The notes beneath the pieces are model-generated. The model made no database searches, had not been told where the DNA came from, and worked only from the letters and a program-made list of their open reading frames with translations. Both the position numbers and the translations under genes were made by a program. Positions 24,667 through 33,299 of a stretch of DNA of 64,000 bases are shown here, piece by piece. Within the stretch, counting starts at the first letter, position 1, and every line of letters starts with the position of its first letter. This DNA comes from DATARH01 sp963778385 (GTDB lineage: Bacteria > Pseudomonadota > Alphaproteobacteria > ATCC43930 > CGMCC-115725), in the NCBI GenBank assembly GCA_963778385.1, contig CAVZUA010000032.1, positions 124,001 to 188,000 of the forward strand, in the 5' to 3' direction.

Positions 24667-26940
24667 TCAGGCCCGCAGCGTCGCGGCATCGATCGGCAGG
24701 GTGCGGACGCGCTTCCCGGTCGCGGCGAAGATCGCGTTGCAGAGCGCCGGGACGACCGGCGGCAGCGCCGGCTCGCCGAGGCCGGTCGGCGGATGGTCGG
24801 TGGTGAGGAAATACACCTCAACGGGTGGCGCCTGATTGATCCGCAACGGCGGCACGCTGTCGAAATTGGCCTCGACCACTCGGCCGCGATCGATGGTCAC
24901 TGCCTGGCCCAAAGCCTGACCAAGTCCATCGAGCGCGGCCCCTTGGACCTGCTGTTCGGCGCCGCTGGGGTTGATGATCTGGCTGCCGACATCGGCAACG
25001 ATCCAGACATGGTTGACCTTGACGTCGCCGGATGGTGCGACGCTCGCTTGCACAACCTCGGCGAAATAGCCGAGATGGCTGAAATAGAAGGCGACACCCT
25101 TTCCGCTGCGCTGCGGCAGCGAGGCGCGATCGGACCAGCCGGAGACCTCTGCGACCTTGCGCAGCACGGCCGCCATCCGCCCCGTGTGGAAGTCGCGCAG
25201 TGCATCCGGTCGGCCGGTCGAGTTGGTGAGAACGCGCGGCTCGCCCAGCAATGCCATGCGGAAGTCCAACGGGTCCTTTCCAGCCTTGTGAGCCAACTCG
25301 TCGATAAACGACTGAAAGGCGAAGCCGAGCGCGTTGGAGCGCGGCGCGCGCATCGGGCCGGTGGGGACGCCCAACTCGATGATCGACTGGCCGTATTCGA
25401 GGTTGTCGACGAGTTGCGCCGGGAACTCGTTGGCGTCCATGTTCGCTGAGTCGGCCGGTTTCCCGCCGCGGCCGAGCGTGACGAAATGGTCGCTGAGCGC
25501 GACGAGTTTCCCGTGGTCGTCGAGGCCGGCGCGGAAGAAATGGAAACCTGCCGGCCGGTAGAAATCGTGCTGCATGTCATCCCGGCGGTTCCACAACAGC
25601 TTCACCGGCGCGCCGACCTGCTTGGAGATCCACGCGGCCTCCGCCATGAAGTCATTGCGCAGCCGCCGGCCGAAGCCGCCGCCGATCCGCGTCATGTTCA
25701 CGGTGATGTGGCTTTCGGGGATGCCCAGGGCCGCGGCGACCAGCTTCGCGCCGGGGCCGGGGTTTTGCGTCGGCGCCCAGAACGTCACTTTGCCGTTCTG
25801 GAAATGCGCCGTGCAGTTCTGCGGCTCCAGAGCGATGTGCGACAGAAACGGGTAGGCATAGGACGCCTCGACCACATGCGCGGTGTTTGCCAGCACACCC
25901 GCGACATCGCCATCGCGCCGCAAATGCAAGGCCGGCTGCTGCTGCGACAGTTTCTTCGCCTTGGCGGCAAAGCCGGTGCTGCTCTGCGTTGCGACCGGGC
26001 CTTCGTCCCAGGTCGCATCGAGCTTTTCCCGCGCCTTGCTGGCGAGCCACCAATTCGTCGCGACGATCGCGACGCCGTCCGCCACACCTTGCGGGTCGCC
26101 GGTCGGGTTCGCTTCGCTCGCACGCACGATGAACGCATGGCGCACGCCCGGCAGCGATTTGAGCTGATCCACATTGGCGCTCTTCAGCGTGCCGCCGAAA
26201 ACCGGGCATTTCTCGAATACGGCATACAGCATGCCCGGAACATCGACATCGATGCCGAAGAGCGGCTGGCCGGTGACAATCTTCGGATTATCGACCCCGG
26301 GGACCCGCTGGCCGATAATTCTGAAGGTCTCCGGGCCCTTGAGCGTGACTGAGGCGAGATCGGGTACGGGAAGCTTCGCGGCGGCGGCCGCCAGCTCGCC
26401 GTAGCTGGCCGAACGGCTGTTCTTGGCGTGGGTGACCGTGCCAGAGGCGGTGGTACATTCGGCGGCGGGCACGCCCCATTGTTGCGCGGCCGCCGCGATC
26501 AGCATCTGCCTTCCGGCGGCGCCGACCCGGCGCAGCGGCTCGTAATTGAGGGGCGTCGCCATGCTGCCGCCGGCAAATTGCCGGCCGAATTTGCCTTCGT
26601 CGAGCGGCGCTTGCTCGATGCGCACCTGGCTCCAATCGGCGTCGAGTTCCTCGGCGATCACCATCGGCAGCATCGTCTTGATGCCCTGCCCAATTTCCGG
26701 GTTCTTCGACATGATCCACACGACATTGTCGGGGGTGATGCGGATATAGGCGTTGAGCGCGGCCGTTTCGGCTGACGGCACGGCCGCCATCGCGCCCCGC
26801 GCAAACGGCGGTAGCACGGCGTGCAGCAGCAAACCGCCGCCGGCCGCCGCACTGGCCTTGAGGAAGACGCGGCGCGAAGAGGAGAAAGCGGTCGCCGAAT
26901 GGGCTAAGGCGGGGGCGCGTGTTGCGAAGATGGAGCGCAT
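24667..26940 (-). CDS. iorB: Molybdopterin hydroxylase large subunit (isoquinoline 1-oxidoreductase beta type)
   Basis: 757-residue large subunit of the xanthine-oxidase superfamily in the IorB branch. It has a twin-arginine signal (SSRRVFLKASAAAGG), so the enzyme is exported folded with its cofactor. Molybdopterin-binding blocks typical of IorB are visible, including NPEIGQGIKTMLPMVIAEELDADW, MTRIGGGFGRRLRNDF and the APRSNALGFAFQSFIDELA region. ATG 26940 lies 5 bases after the small-subunit gene. The family oxidises N-heterocycles or aldehydes at a carbon next to nitrogen and passes electrons to a membrane-linked acceptor instead of NAD. Confidence 0.9.
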   Translation of the reverse strand: MRSIFATRAPALAHSATAFSSSRRVFLKASAAAGGGLLLHAVLPPFARGAMAAVPSAETAALNAYIRITPDNVVWIMSKNPEIGQGIKTMLPMVIAEELDADWSQVRIEQAPLDEGKFGRQFAGGSMATPLNYEPLRRVGAAGRQMLIAAAAQQWGVPAAECTTASGTVTHAKNSRSASYGELAAAAAKLPVPDLASVTLKGPETFRIIGQRVPGVDNPKIVTGQPLFGIDVDVPGMLYAVFEKCPVFGGTLKSANVDQLKSLPGVRHAFIVRASEANPTGDPQGVADGVAIVATNWWLASKAREKLDATWDEGPVATQSSTGFAAKAKKLSQQQPALHLRRDGDVAGVLANTAHVVEASYAYPFLSHIALEPQNCTAHFQNGKVTFWAPTQNPGPGAKLVAAALGIPESHITVNMTRIGGGFGRRLRNDFMAEAAWISKQVGAPVKLLWNRRDDMQHDFYRPAGFHFFRAGLDDHGKLVALSDHFVTLGRGGKPADSANMDANEFPAQLVDNLEYGQSIIELGVPTGPMRAPRSNALGFAFQSFIDELAHKAGKDPLDFRMALLGEPRVLTNSTGRPDALRDFHTGRMAAVLRKVAEVSGWSDRASLPQRSGKGVAFYFSHLGYFAEVVQASVAPSGDVKVNHVWIVADVGSQIINPSGAEQQVQGAALDGLGQALGQAVTIDRGRVVEANFDSVPPLRINQAPPVEVYFLTTDHPPTGLGEPALPPVVPALCNAIFAATGKRVRTLPIDAATLRA

Positions 26941-26945
26941 AGCGG

Positions 26946-27419
26946 CTACTCCTTCGCGGCGCTGCGCAGGACCGCCGCCTTCTTGATCGCGGCACGAATG
27001 CGCGTGTAGGAGCAGCATCGACAGACATTGCCAGCCATCGCCTCGTCGATGTCCGCGTCGCTCGGGTGCGGGGTCCGGCTCAGCAGGTCGGTCGCCGACA
27101 TGATCTGCCCGGCCTGGCAGTACCCGCATTGCGGCACATCGAGTTCGAGCCAAGCCGTCTGGAGCTTCTTGCCGATGGGGTGATCGGCCATGCCCTCGAT
27201 CGTCGCGACCGCCGCGTTTTCGACCGCCGAGACCGGCGTGATGCAGGAGCGCACCGCTTGGCCGTCAAGGTGCACGGTGCAGGCGCCGCATAGCCCGGCG
27301 CCGCAGCCGAATTTCGGGCCTTTAAGCTTGAGTTCGTCGCGCAGCACCCAAAGCAGCGGCATATCGCCGTCGACCTCGACGGTTCGTTTGACGTGATTGA
27401 CGTCGATGGTGAAAGCCAT
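26946..27419 (-). CDS. iorA: 2Fe-2S subunit of molybdenum hydroxylase (isoquinoline 1-oxidoreductase alpha type)
   Basis: 157-residue iron-sulfur subunit with a plant-type ferredoxin cluster (CGAGLCGAC and a later Cys) and a second helical-domain cluster (CGYCQAG ... NVCRCC). The second motif is usually CRCG; here the last residue is Cys. ATG 27419 (MAFTIDVNHV) is the family start; 15 extra upstream in-frame residues are rejected. It carries electrons from the molybdenum subunit encoded next. The c-type cytochrome partner often found with IorAB is not in the window. Confidence 0.92.
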   Translation of the reverse strand: MAFTIDVNHVKRTVEVDGDMPLLWVLRDELKLKGPKFGCGAGLCGACTVHLDGQAVRSCITPVSAVENAAVATIEGMADHPIGKKLQTAWLELDVPQCGYCQAGQIMSATDLLSRTPHPSDADIDEAMAGNVCRCCSYTRIRAAIKKAAVLRSAAKE

Positions 27420-27648
27420 GCTCACACTCCCATACGAGCGGAAAGGCCGGCTTGCGAGGACCAATTTAGCCCTCGCCCCGCGCTGCGCCCAATCAACTTT
27501 CGGCGAATGCCAAGGCTCACCGCGGAGGACTGTCTCAAGCAGGTATCTGTTCGGGCTATGACCCGTTATACCGGAGGCGCCGCAGCTCTATCCCCGCAAT
27601 ACGGCTCGGCGATGCGCGCATTGTCGCTTGCTTGAGATCACATTCTTG

Positions 27649-28890
27649 ATGGATGACACGACATCTTCCGTTGCCGATGCGGCCGTCGCCGCCGCCGATG
27701 ATCCCGCTTCGCGGCCAGTGGTGACGCTGCTGCCGGGCGGGCATCGGCGGGTCGAGGCCGGCCACCCGTGGGTCTTCTCGAACGAGGTGCAGATGGACGT
27801 GGCTGCCAAGGCGCTCGCGCCCGGCAGCCTCGTGACGCTGAAACGCGCCGATGGCCGGTTGCTGGGCGTCGCCATGTTCAACCCGCAGCCGCTGCTGGCG
27901 GCCCGCCTGCTCGATCGCGATACGGCGCAACCGATCGGCGTGCGATTCTTGCGGCGGCGGCTGGAGCGCGCGCTCAAATTACGGGAGCGGCTCTACCGCG
28001 AACCTTACTACCGCTTGGTGCACGCGGAGGCCGACGGGTTGCCGGGCCTCGTGGTCGACCGCTTTGGCGACGTTGTCGTCGTGCAAAGCAATGCCGCCGG
28101 GATCGAGCATCTCCAGACGCCGCTCGTCGACGCGCTGACCGTGCTGCTGTCGCCCGCGGCCGTCGTTCTGCGCAACGACAGCCCGGCGCGGACGCTGGAG
28201 GGTTTGCCGCAAGAGGTGCGGCTCGCTCTCGGTCGGGTCGACGGCCCGGTGCCGGTGGAGGAAAATGGCGCGGTCTTCGCGGCGGATGTACTGGCGGGAC
28301 AAAAGACCGGCTGGTTCTTTGACCAGCGCGATAACCGCGCCTTTATCGGCGGTCTGGCGCACGGCGCGCGGGTTATCGACCTTTATGCCTATTCCGGCGG
28401 GTTCGCGATCGCGGCGGCGCGCGGCGGCGCGGCATCGGTGACAGGGATCGACCGTTCGGAGGGGGCGCTGGCGCTCGCGGCGCGGGCCGCCGAGCAAAAC
28501 GGTGTCGGGGAGATCTGCGACTTCCGCCGCGCCGAGGTCTTTGCCGAAGCGGCGGCGTTGGCCGCCGCCGGCGAGCGGTTTGAGGTGGTGATCGCCGACC
28601 CGCCGGCTTTTGCCCGGTCGCGACGCGATGTGCCGGCGGCGCTGCGCGGCTACCGCAAGCTGGCGCGGCTCGCTGCCGGCCTCGCGGCACCCGGCGGCAT
28701 CGTCTTCCTGGCGTCGTGTTCGCACAATGTCGCCGCCGGCGATTTCGCCGAGGCGGCGCGGCGCGGTCTCGCCGATGCCGGCCGCGCGGGACGCGTCCTG
28801 CGCGAGGCCGGCGCCGGGCCGGACCATCCGGTGCACATGGCGCTGCCGGAAACCGCCTACCTCAAATCGCTTACCCTGGCATTGGACTAG
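27649..28890 (+). CDS. rlmI: Class I rRNA large subunit methyltransferase, RlmI family
   Basis: 413-residue methyltransferase with an N-terminal PUA domain (VTLLPGGHRRVEAGHPWVFSNEV) and a C-terminal Rossmann methyltransferase (IDLYAYSGGFAIAAARGGA as the SAM site, VIADPPAFARSR, LASCSHNV). RlmI makes 5-methylcytidine at position 1962 of 23S rRNA. ATG 27649 is chosen over TTG 27628. It converges with the histidine kinase gene, with 4 bases between stops. Confidence 0.9.
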   Translation: MDDTTSSVADAAVAAADDPASRPVVTLLPGGHRRVEAGHPWVFSNEVQMDVAAKALAPGSLVTLKRADGRLLGVAMFNPQPLLAARLLDRDTAQPIGVRFLRRRLERALKLRERLYREPYYRLVHAEADGLPGLVVDRFGDVVVVQSNAAGIEHLQTPLVDALTVLLSPAAVVLRNDSPARTLEGLPQEVRLALGRVDGPVPVEENGAVFAADVLAGQKTGWFFDQRDNRAFIGGLAHGARVIDLYAYSGGFAIAAARGGAASVTGIDRSEGALALAARAAEQNGVGEICDFRRAEVFAEAAALAAAGERFEVVIADPPAFARSRRDVPAALRGYRKLARLAAGLAAPGGIVFLASCSHNVAAGDFAEAARRGLADAGRAGRVLREAGAGPDHPVHMALPETAYLKSLTLALD

Positions 28891-28894
28891 CCGG

Positions 28895-30313
28895 TCACTT
28901 CGCAGTCTCCTTGGCGCGGCTCGCGGCTTTGGCGGGCGCGCGCTTCGCGGCGGGCATCGTCACGCGGAAAGTAGTGCCGGACCCGGTTGAGGCGATCAGC
29001 GCCACGTCACCGCCCTGCACGCGCATCAATTCGCGGGCGATCGCCAATCCCAGCCCGCTGCCGCCGGGTCGGGCCGACGCAGCGAATGGGCGGAACAGAT
29101 TGTCGCGGGCGCGCGGCGGCAGCCCCGGCCCATCGTCGATGATGTCGATGACGGCGGTGCTGTCATCGCGCGCCGCCGCGACGCGAACGCGCCGCGCGCC
29201 GGCCTCGATCGAGTTGCGCAGGAGGTTGAGGAACACGCGATAGGTCTGGTCGCGATCGGCCTTGACCGCGAGATCGGCCGGGATGTCGAGATCGATCGAC
29301 GTCTCGTCTTCGGGCCCGAGCAGCGTCGGTCCGATTTCCTCGATCAGCGGCCGCAACGCAAAGCGGCTCGGCGAGATCGGCGGTGCGCCCTCGCGCGAGA
29401 AATCGAGCGTGCGGCTGCACAGCGCGATTGCGCGGTCGATCGCGTCGATGAGCCGGGGCGCGACGCGGCGCACCTCCGGCGCCGCGCTCGTCGTCAGACC
29501 ATCGGTAACGAGCCGCGCCGTCGCCAGGATGTTGCGCAGGTCGTGGTTGATCTTGGTCACCGCCGTGCCGAGCGCGGCGAGCCGGGCGCGCTGGCCGAGC
29601 GCCTGGCGTACGGTTTCCTGCATCGCTGCCAGCTCCTTCTCGGCCTGGCCGATCTCGTCGCGGCCGCCGCGCGGCACGATGACCCGCGACGCATCCTCGG
29701 GATCGAGGCTGAACGAGGTCATGCTCGCGGTAATCCGCCGCATCGGGCGCACCAGCAGCCATTGCAGGCTGAAGAAGACCAACATCGCGGCGATCACCGA
29801 CAGGATGACCGAGAGCTGGAAGATGCGGTGCGCGAATTGCCACATCGCCTCGCGCAGCGGCTGCTCGTCGAGCAGGATCTCGACCTTGGTGTCAGGCTCG
29901 AAGGCGGAGCTGCCGGTCACTTGCATGACGCGGTTGCCGCTCGAAAACAGCGTCTCGAAAGAGCGCTGGATCCAGATCGGCACATTGCCGCCGCCGATCA
30001 CGAATTTGAGGTCGGCTTTCGGCGGCTCGGGGCCGTCTAGCATCTGCACCATCCCGTTGGGCCGGCGCAGCGTGATCGAATGGACGCCGACTTCGGCCAG
30101 CAACTCGTCGGTCAGCGCCTGGTCGAGCTTGCCGGTCGGGCTGGCGATCAGTGCCAGCGTGGCGATATGCGCCGCGGCGATATGGTCCTCGAAATAGGAC
30201 ATGCGGTAGCGCGCGACCGAGGGCACGAAGATCAGCACTTCGCCCAGCATGATGAAAAAGATCGTCAGCACCAGCAGGCGGGCGGACAGGCTGCGCAGGA
30301 ACATCGCACTCAC
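28895..30313 (-). CDS. Sensor histidine kinase, membrane-bound
   Basis: 472-residue kinase. Membrane segments lie at about 12-33 and 166-188 and enclose a periplasmic sensor domain; HAMP follows at about 188-240. The HisKA box is KINHDLRNILA with H257; the ATPase domain shows N367 (NLLRNSIEAG), DDGPGLPP and GSGLGLAI near 418-425. Its C-terminal tail is rich in Ala and Lys. No response regulator is adjacent, so it is an orphan. It lies 4 bases downstream of the flavoprotein gene in the same direction, which suggests co-transcription with the TVP38/flavoprotein pair. ATG 30304 is an alternative start. Confidence 0.9.
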   Translation of the reverse strand: MSAMFLRSLSARLLVLTIFFIMLGEVLIFVPSVARYRMSYFEDHIAAAHIATLALIASPTGKLDQALTDELLAEVGVHSITLRRPNGMVQMLDGPEPPKADLKFVIGGGNVPIWIQRSFETLFSSGNRVMQVTGSSAFEPDTKVEILLDEQPLREAMWQFAHRIFQLSVILSVIAAMLVFFSLQWLLVRPMRRITASMTSFSLDPEDASRVIVPRGGRDEIGQAEKELAAMQETVRQALGQRARLAALGTAVTKINHDLRNILATARLVTDGLTTSAAPEVRRVAPRLIDAIDRAIALCSRTLDFSREGAPPISPSRFALRPLIEEIGPTLLGPEDETSIDLDIPADLAVKADRDQTYRVFLNLLRNSIEAGARRVRVAAARDDSTAVIDIIDDGPGLPPRARDNLFRPFAASARPGGSGLGLAIARELMRVQGGDVALIASTGSGTTFRVTMPAAKRAPAKAASRAKETAK

Positions 30314-30317
30314 TCCC

Positions 30318-31736
30318 TCAGCCTAAGCGCGCGAGCAGGCGGACGAGCCGGCGCGTGCGCGGCGAGAACAGGGTCGGCGTGTAGAAGCTGCCGGCGGCGC
30401 GCTTGCCGGCTTCGCCGCGCGTCGGGTAGGGCACGATCAGGTTGGCCATGGCGCCGATCTTGAGCCGCCGTGATATCGCCAGCGCCCAAGTGGTGATCTG
30501 GTCGCCGGCCCCGGTGCCGAGGATCGCGGCCCCGAGTATGCGCCCGCTGGCGCTGGTCACGACCTTGACCATCCCGACGGTGTCGCGCTCGGTCTGCGCC
30601 CGGTCGTTTTCCGCGAAACGCCAGCGGAGCACGCGGATTTTGTCGCCGTAGGCGTCGCGTGCGGTCGCTTCGCTGAGGCCGACAGCCGCCAGCTCCGGAT
30701 CGCTGTAGATAACGCGTGGCAGGGCGCGGTAATCGACCGCTGCCGGCAACCGGAACAGCGCGTTTCGGATCACGATCCCGGCTTGATAGAGCGCGGCATG
30801 GGTGAAGTGCGGCCCGCCGGCGACATCGCCGATTGCATAGACCCGGCGGTTACTCGTCCGCAATCGCGCGTCGACGGTGATGCCGTGACCGGTCGATGCG
30901 ATCCCAGCGGCGGCGAGATCGAGCGCCGCGATATTGGGCCGTCGGCCGGCCGCGACAAGCAGATGCGAGCCGGAGACCAGTTCGCCGCTGGCGAGTTTGA
31001 GGGCAATGCCGTCGCCGTCGCGCTCCGCCGCCGCGATGGCCGACGACGGAAGCAATCTGACGCCCTCCGCGCGCAGCGTCTCGGCCAGCATCGCGGCGAG
31101 TTCGGGATCTTCCTGCCAGAGCAGCGGCTGGGCGTCGATGATGGTGATTTCGGCGCCGAGCCGGCGGTAGGCTTGGCCCAGCTCGACGCCGACCGCGCCG
31201 CCGCCGATCACCACGAGGTGACGGAGCGGTGCGCGGTTGGCGAAAAGCGTTTCATTGGTGAAATAGGGCACCGTGTCGAGGCCGGGAATCGGCGGGATCG
31301 CCGGCGATGATCCGGCGGCGATCACAAAACGGCGCGCGCGGATATCGATGTCGCCGGCGTGGGCCGTGCGAGGGTCCGTAAACTTCGCTTCAGCTTGCAA
31401 GACTGCAACCCCAAGCCCCTCAAAACGCTCGATTAAATCGTGCTGCCTGAGGCGGGTGATCACCCGCTCGATACTTGCGCCGATGGCGGCGAAATCGGCA
31501 TTCGGCGCGGCGACGACTTCGATCCCCAATTCGCCGCCGCGCCGGGCTCGCTGCGCGAGGTTTGCCGCGGCGATCAGCGACTTCGATGGCACGCAGCCGG
31601 CATTAAGGCATTCGCCGCCCATCGCGCCGCGCTCGATCAGCACGACGCTCGCACCCATCTGCACCGCCCCGGCGGCGACCGCGAGCCCGCCCGCGCCGGC
31701 GCCGATCACGCAAAGGTCCGGGGTGGGTACGCTCAT
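30318..31736 (-). CDS. FAD-dependent pyridine nucleotide-disulfide oxidoreductase (MerA/Lpd-like)
   Basis: 472-residue flavoprotein with an FAD-binding GAGAGGLAVA segment, a redox-active disulfide C43-x4-C48 (GGECLNAGCVPSKSL), an NAD-binding VVIGGGAVGVELG block and a C-terminal dimerisation domain. The C-terminus has VPYPTRGE where dihydrolipoamide dehydrogenases have the catalytic His in HAHPT-x2-E, so the acid-base His is missing. It also lacks the N-terminal HMA domain and C-terminal Cys pair of true MerA. ATG 31736 overlaps the stop of the TVP38 gene; the longer ORF to 32315 lies in that gene. Probably a thiol or quinone reductase linked to the membrane protein; substrate unknown. Confidence 0.88.
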   Translation of the reverse strand: MSVPTPDLCVIGAGAGGLAVAAGAVQMGASVVLIERGAMGGECLNAGCVPSKSLIAAANLAQRARRGGELGIEVVAAPNADFAAIGASIERVITRLRQHDLIERFEGLGVAVLQAEAKFTDPRTAHAGDIDIRARRFVIAAGSSPAIPPIPGLDTVPYFTNETLFANRAPLRHLVVIGGGAVGVELGQAYRRLGAEITIIDAQPLLWQEDPELAAMLAETLRAEGVRLLPSSAIAAAERDGDGIALKLASGELVSGSHLLVAAGRRPNIAALDLAAAGIASTGHGITVDARLRTSNRRVYAIGDVAGGPHFTHAALYQAGIVIRNALFRLPAAVDYRALPRVIYSDPELAAVGLSEATARDAYGDKIRVLRWRFAENDRAQTERDTVGMVKVVTSASGRILGAAILGTGAGDQITTWALAISRRLKIGAMANLIVPYPTRGEAGKRAAGSFYTPTLFSPRTRRLVRLLARLG

Positions 31737-32458
31737 GGCGCCGTCCGATGACGCGCGGACCAGTGCCGATAGGCCACCGGCAGCAGCGCCAGCAGTGCCA
31801 GCCCGATCAGCGGCAGCAAGATGTTCGGGCGGAAAATCGCATAGGCGTCCGGGTGTTGTCTGGTCTCGATCAGCGAACTGACGCTGTTGCCGATCCCCGC
31901 GTAGACAAAGGTCCCAGGAATCATCCCAAAGAAGGTCGCCGTCAGATAAATGGAAAGCGGCATGTCGGTCGCGCCCGCGGCCAAGTTGACCAGCCAGAAC
32001 GGAAAGATCGGCACTAGCCGCAGGCACAGCAGATAGCTGAAAGCGTCTGCCCGGAATCTTGCCTTCAGACGCTGGACCCGCGTTCCCGCGTAATCCACAA
32101 AACCGGCCAAGCCGGTGCGTGCGGCGAGAAACACCGCGCCCGCGCCGCATGTCGCACCGACCAGCGCGTAAATACCGCCGAGCCACGGTCCGAACAGGAA
32201 CCCGGCCGCCAGGGTCATCAGCATCGCTCCCGGCACCGACAGCGCGGTGAGCGCGGCATAAGCGAGCATGAAGCCAACCACTGCGAGAAAGCCGGCGCGG
32301 TCGACAAGGCCGCAAAGCAGCGCGTGATGTTCGGCGAGTTGCGCAAAGGTCAGGTAACGGCGCCCGCCGCTTAGCAGGAAGATGAGAGCGGCGATGACCA
32401 GCAGCAACAGGGGGATCAATCGGCGAAGCGATGAGGTGAGCGTGCCCGGGTCGGCCAT
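31733..32458 (-). CDS. TVP38/TMEM64 family membrane protein
   Basis: 241-residue inner-membrane protein with about six hydrophobic segments and the VTT-domain pattern (PGAMLMTLAAGFLFGPWLGGIYA, RLVPIFPFWLVNLAAG). ATG 32458 is chosen over TTG 32488. It is coupled by a 4-base overlap to the MerA/Lpd-like flavoprotein, a pairing also known from fused or adjacent genes in other bacteria. DedA/TVP38 proteins are linked to lipid scrambling or transport. Confidence 0.88.
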   Translation of the reverse strand: MADPGTLTSSLRRLIPLLLLVIAALIFLLSGGRRYLTFAQLAEHHALLCGLVDRAGFLAVVGFMLAYAALTALSVPGAMLMTLAAGFLFGPWLGGIYALVGATCGAGAVFLAARTGLAGFVDYAGTRVQRLKARFRADAFSYLLCLRLVPIFPFWLVNLAAGATDMPLSIYLTATFFGMIPGTFVYAGIGNSVSSLIETRQHPDAYAIFRPNILLPLIGLALLALLPVAYRHWSARHRTAP

Positions 32459-32531
32459 GGGTTCATTGTTGAGACGATCCGATGGCAAATGCCATCAATT
32501 GCCGTCGCAAGGTCGTCATTTTCATGTGAGG

Positions 32532-33290
32532 TCAGCGTGACAGTCCAAAGCGGATCGTCACCGACACCTCGATTTCGGGCATCGTCATACTGGGCGGGAA
32601 GGGGGGCATAGTCGCACCGCGCATCATCGCCTCGACCGACCGGTCGAGGTCGGCAAAGCCGGTGCTGCTGACGACCGCGTAGTCGAGCACCCGGCCATAT
32701 CGATCGACGCGGAACCGCAACACCGCACGGCCTTCTTCGCCCCGCTGGCGGGCGTCCTCGGGATACCGCTTGTGGCTCTCGAGCCAGCCGCTCAACAGCG
32801 TGCGATAGTCGGGGCTGATTGTTGCCGTCGGCGGCGGATTGGGGATCGAGGCCATTTGCGGTGCCTGGCTCGGCAGCCGCAGGGGCAAAGGCAGCTGCGG
32901 CATGGGCTGCTCGGCCTGCTGCACCGGCTGCGGCCGCGGGCGCGGTTTCGGGGCCGGCTTCGGCTCGGGTTTGGGTGGGGGCGGCGGCGTGTCGGCGACC
33001 GGCGCGGGCGGGGGAGGGGGCTGTTCGATCGCCTGCGGCGGCGGTGGCGGCTCGGGTTCCGGAGGCGCTGGCTGGGGCTCCGGGGGCTGGGGCTGCGCCA
33101 TCGACACGGGTGGCGGCGGTTGTGGCGGAACCACGGGCTGGGGTGGTGCTGGCGGCGCCGGCGCGAAGACGACGGCAATCGCGTTCGACAGATCGATCTT
33201 CGGCGGCGGTGGCGCCATCGCCGGCAGCAGGAACAACAGGCCGATCAGCGCCACATGGATCGCGACCGACAGGGGCAGCGAAAACCTCAC
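32532..33290 (-). CDS. TonB family energy-transducing protein
   Basis: 252-residue TonB. An N-terminal membrane anchor (about 5-25) is followed by a long Pro-rich periplasmic linker (about 28-145, with PKPEPKPAPKPRPRPQP) and a C-terminal TonB domain with SHKRYPEDARQRGEEGRAVLRF. It starts 9 bases after the TonB-dependent receptor, so it is probably a dedicated transducer for that receptor. ExbB and ExbD are not in the window. Confidence 0.93.
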   Translation of the reverse strand: MRFSLPLSVAIHVALIGLLFLLPAMAPPPPKIDLSNAIAVVFAPAPPAPPQPVVPPQPPPPVSMAQPQPPEPQPAPPEPEPPPPPQAIEQPPPPPAPVADTPPPPPKPEPKPAPKPRPRPQPVQQAEQPMPQLPLPLRLPSQAPQMASIPNPPPTATISPDYRTLLSGWLESHKRYPEDARQRGEEGRAVLRFRVDRYGRVLDYAVVSSTGFADLDRSVEAMMRGATMPPFPPSMTMPEIEVSVTIRFGLSR

Positions 33291-33299
33291 CCACTCATC

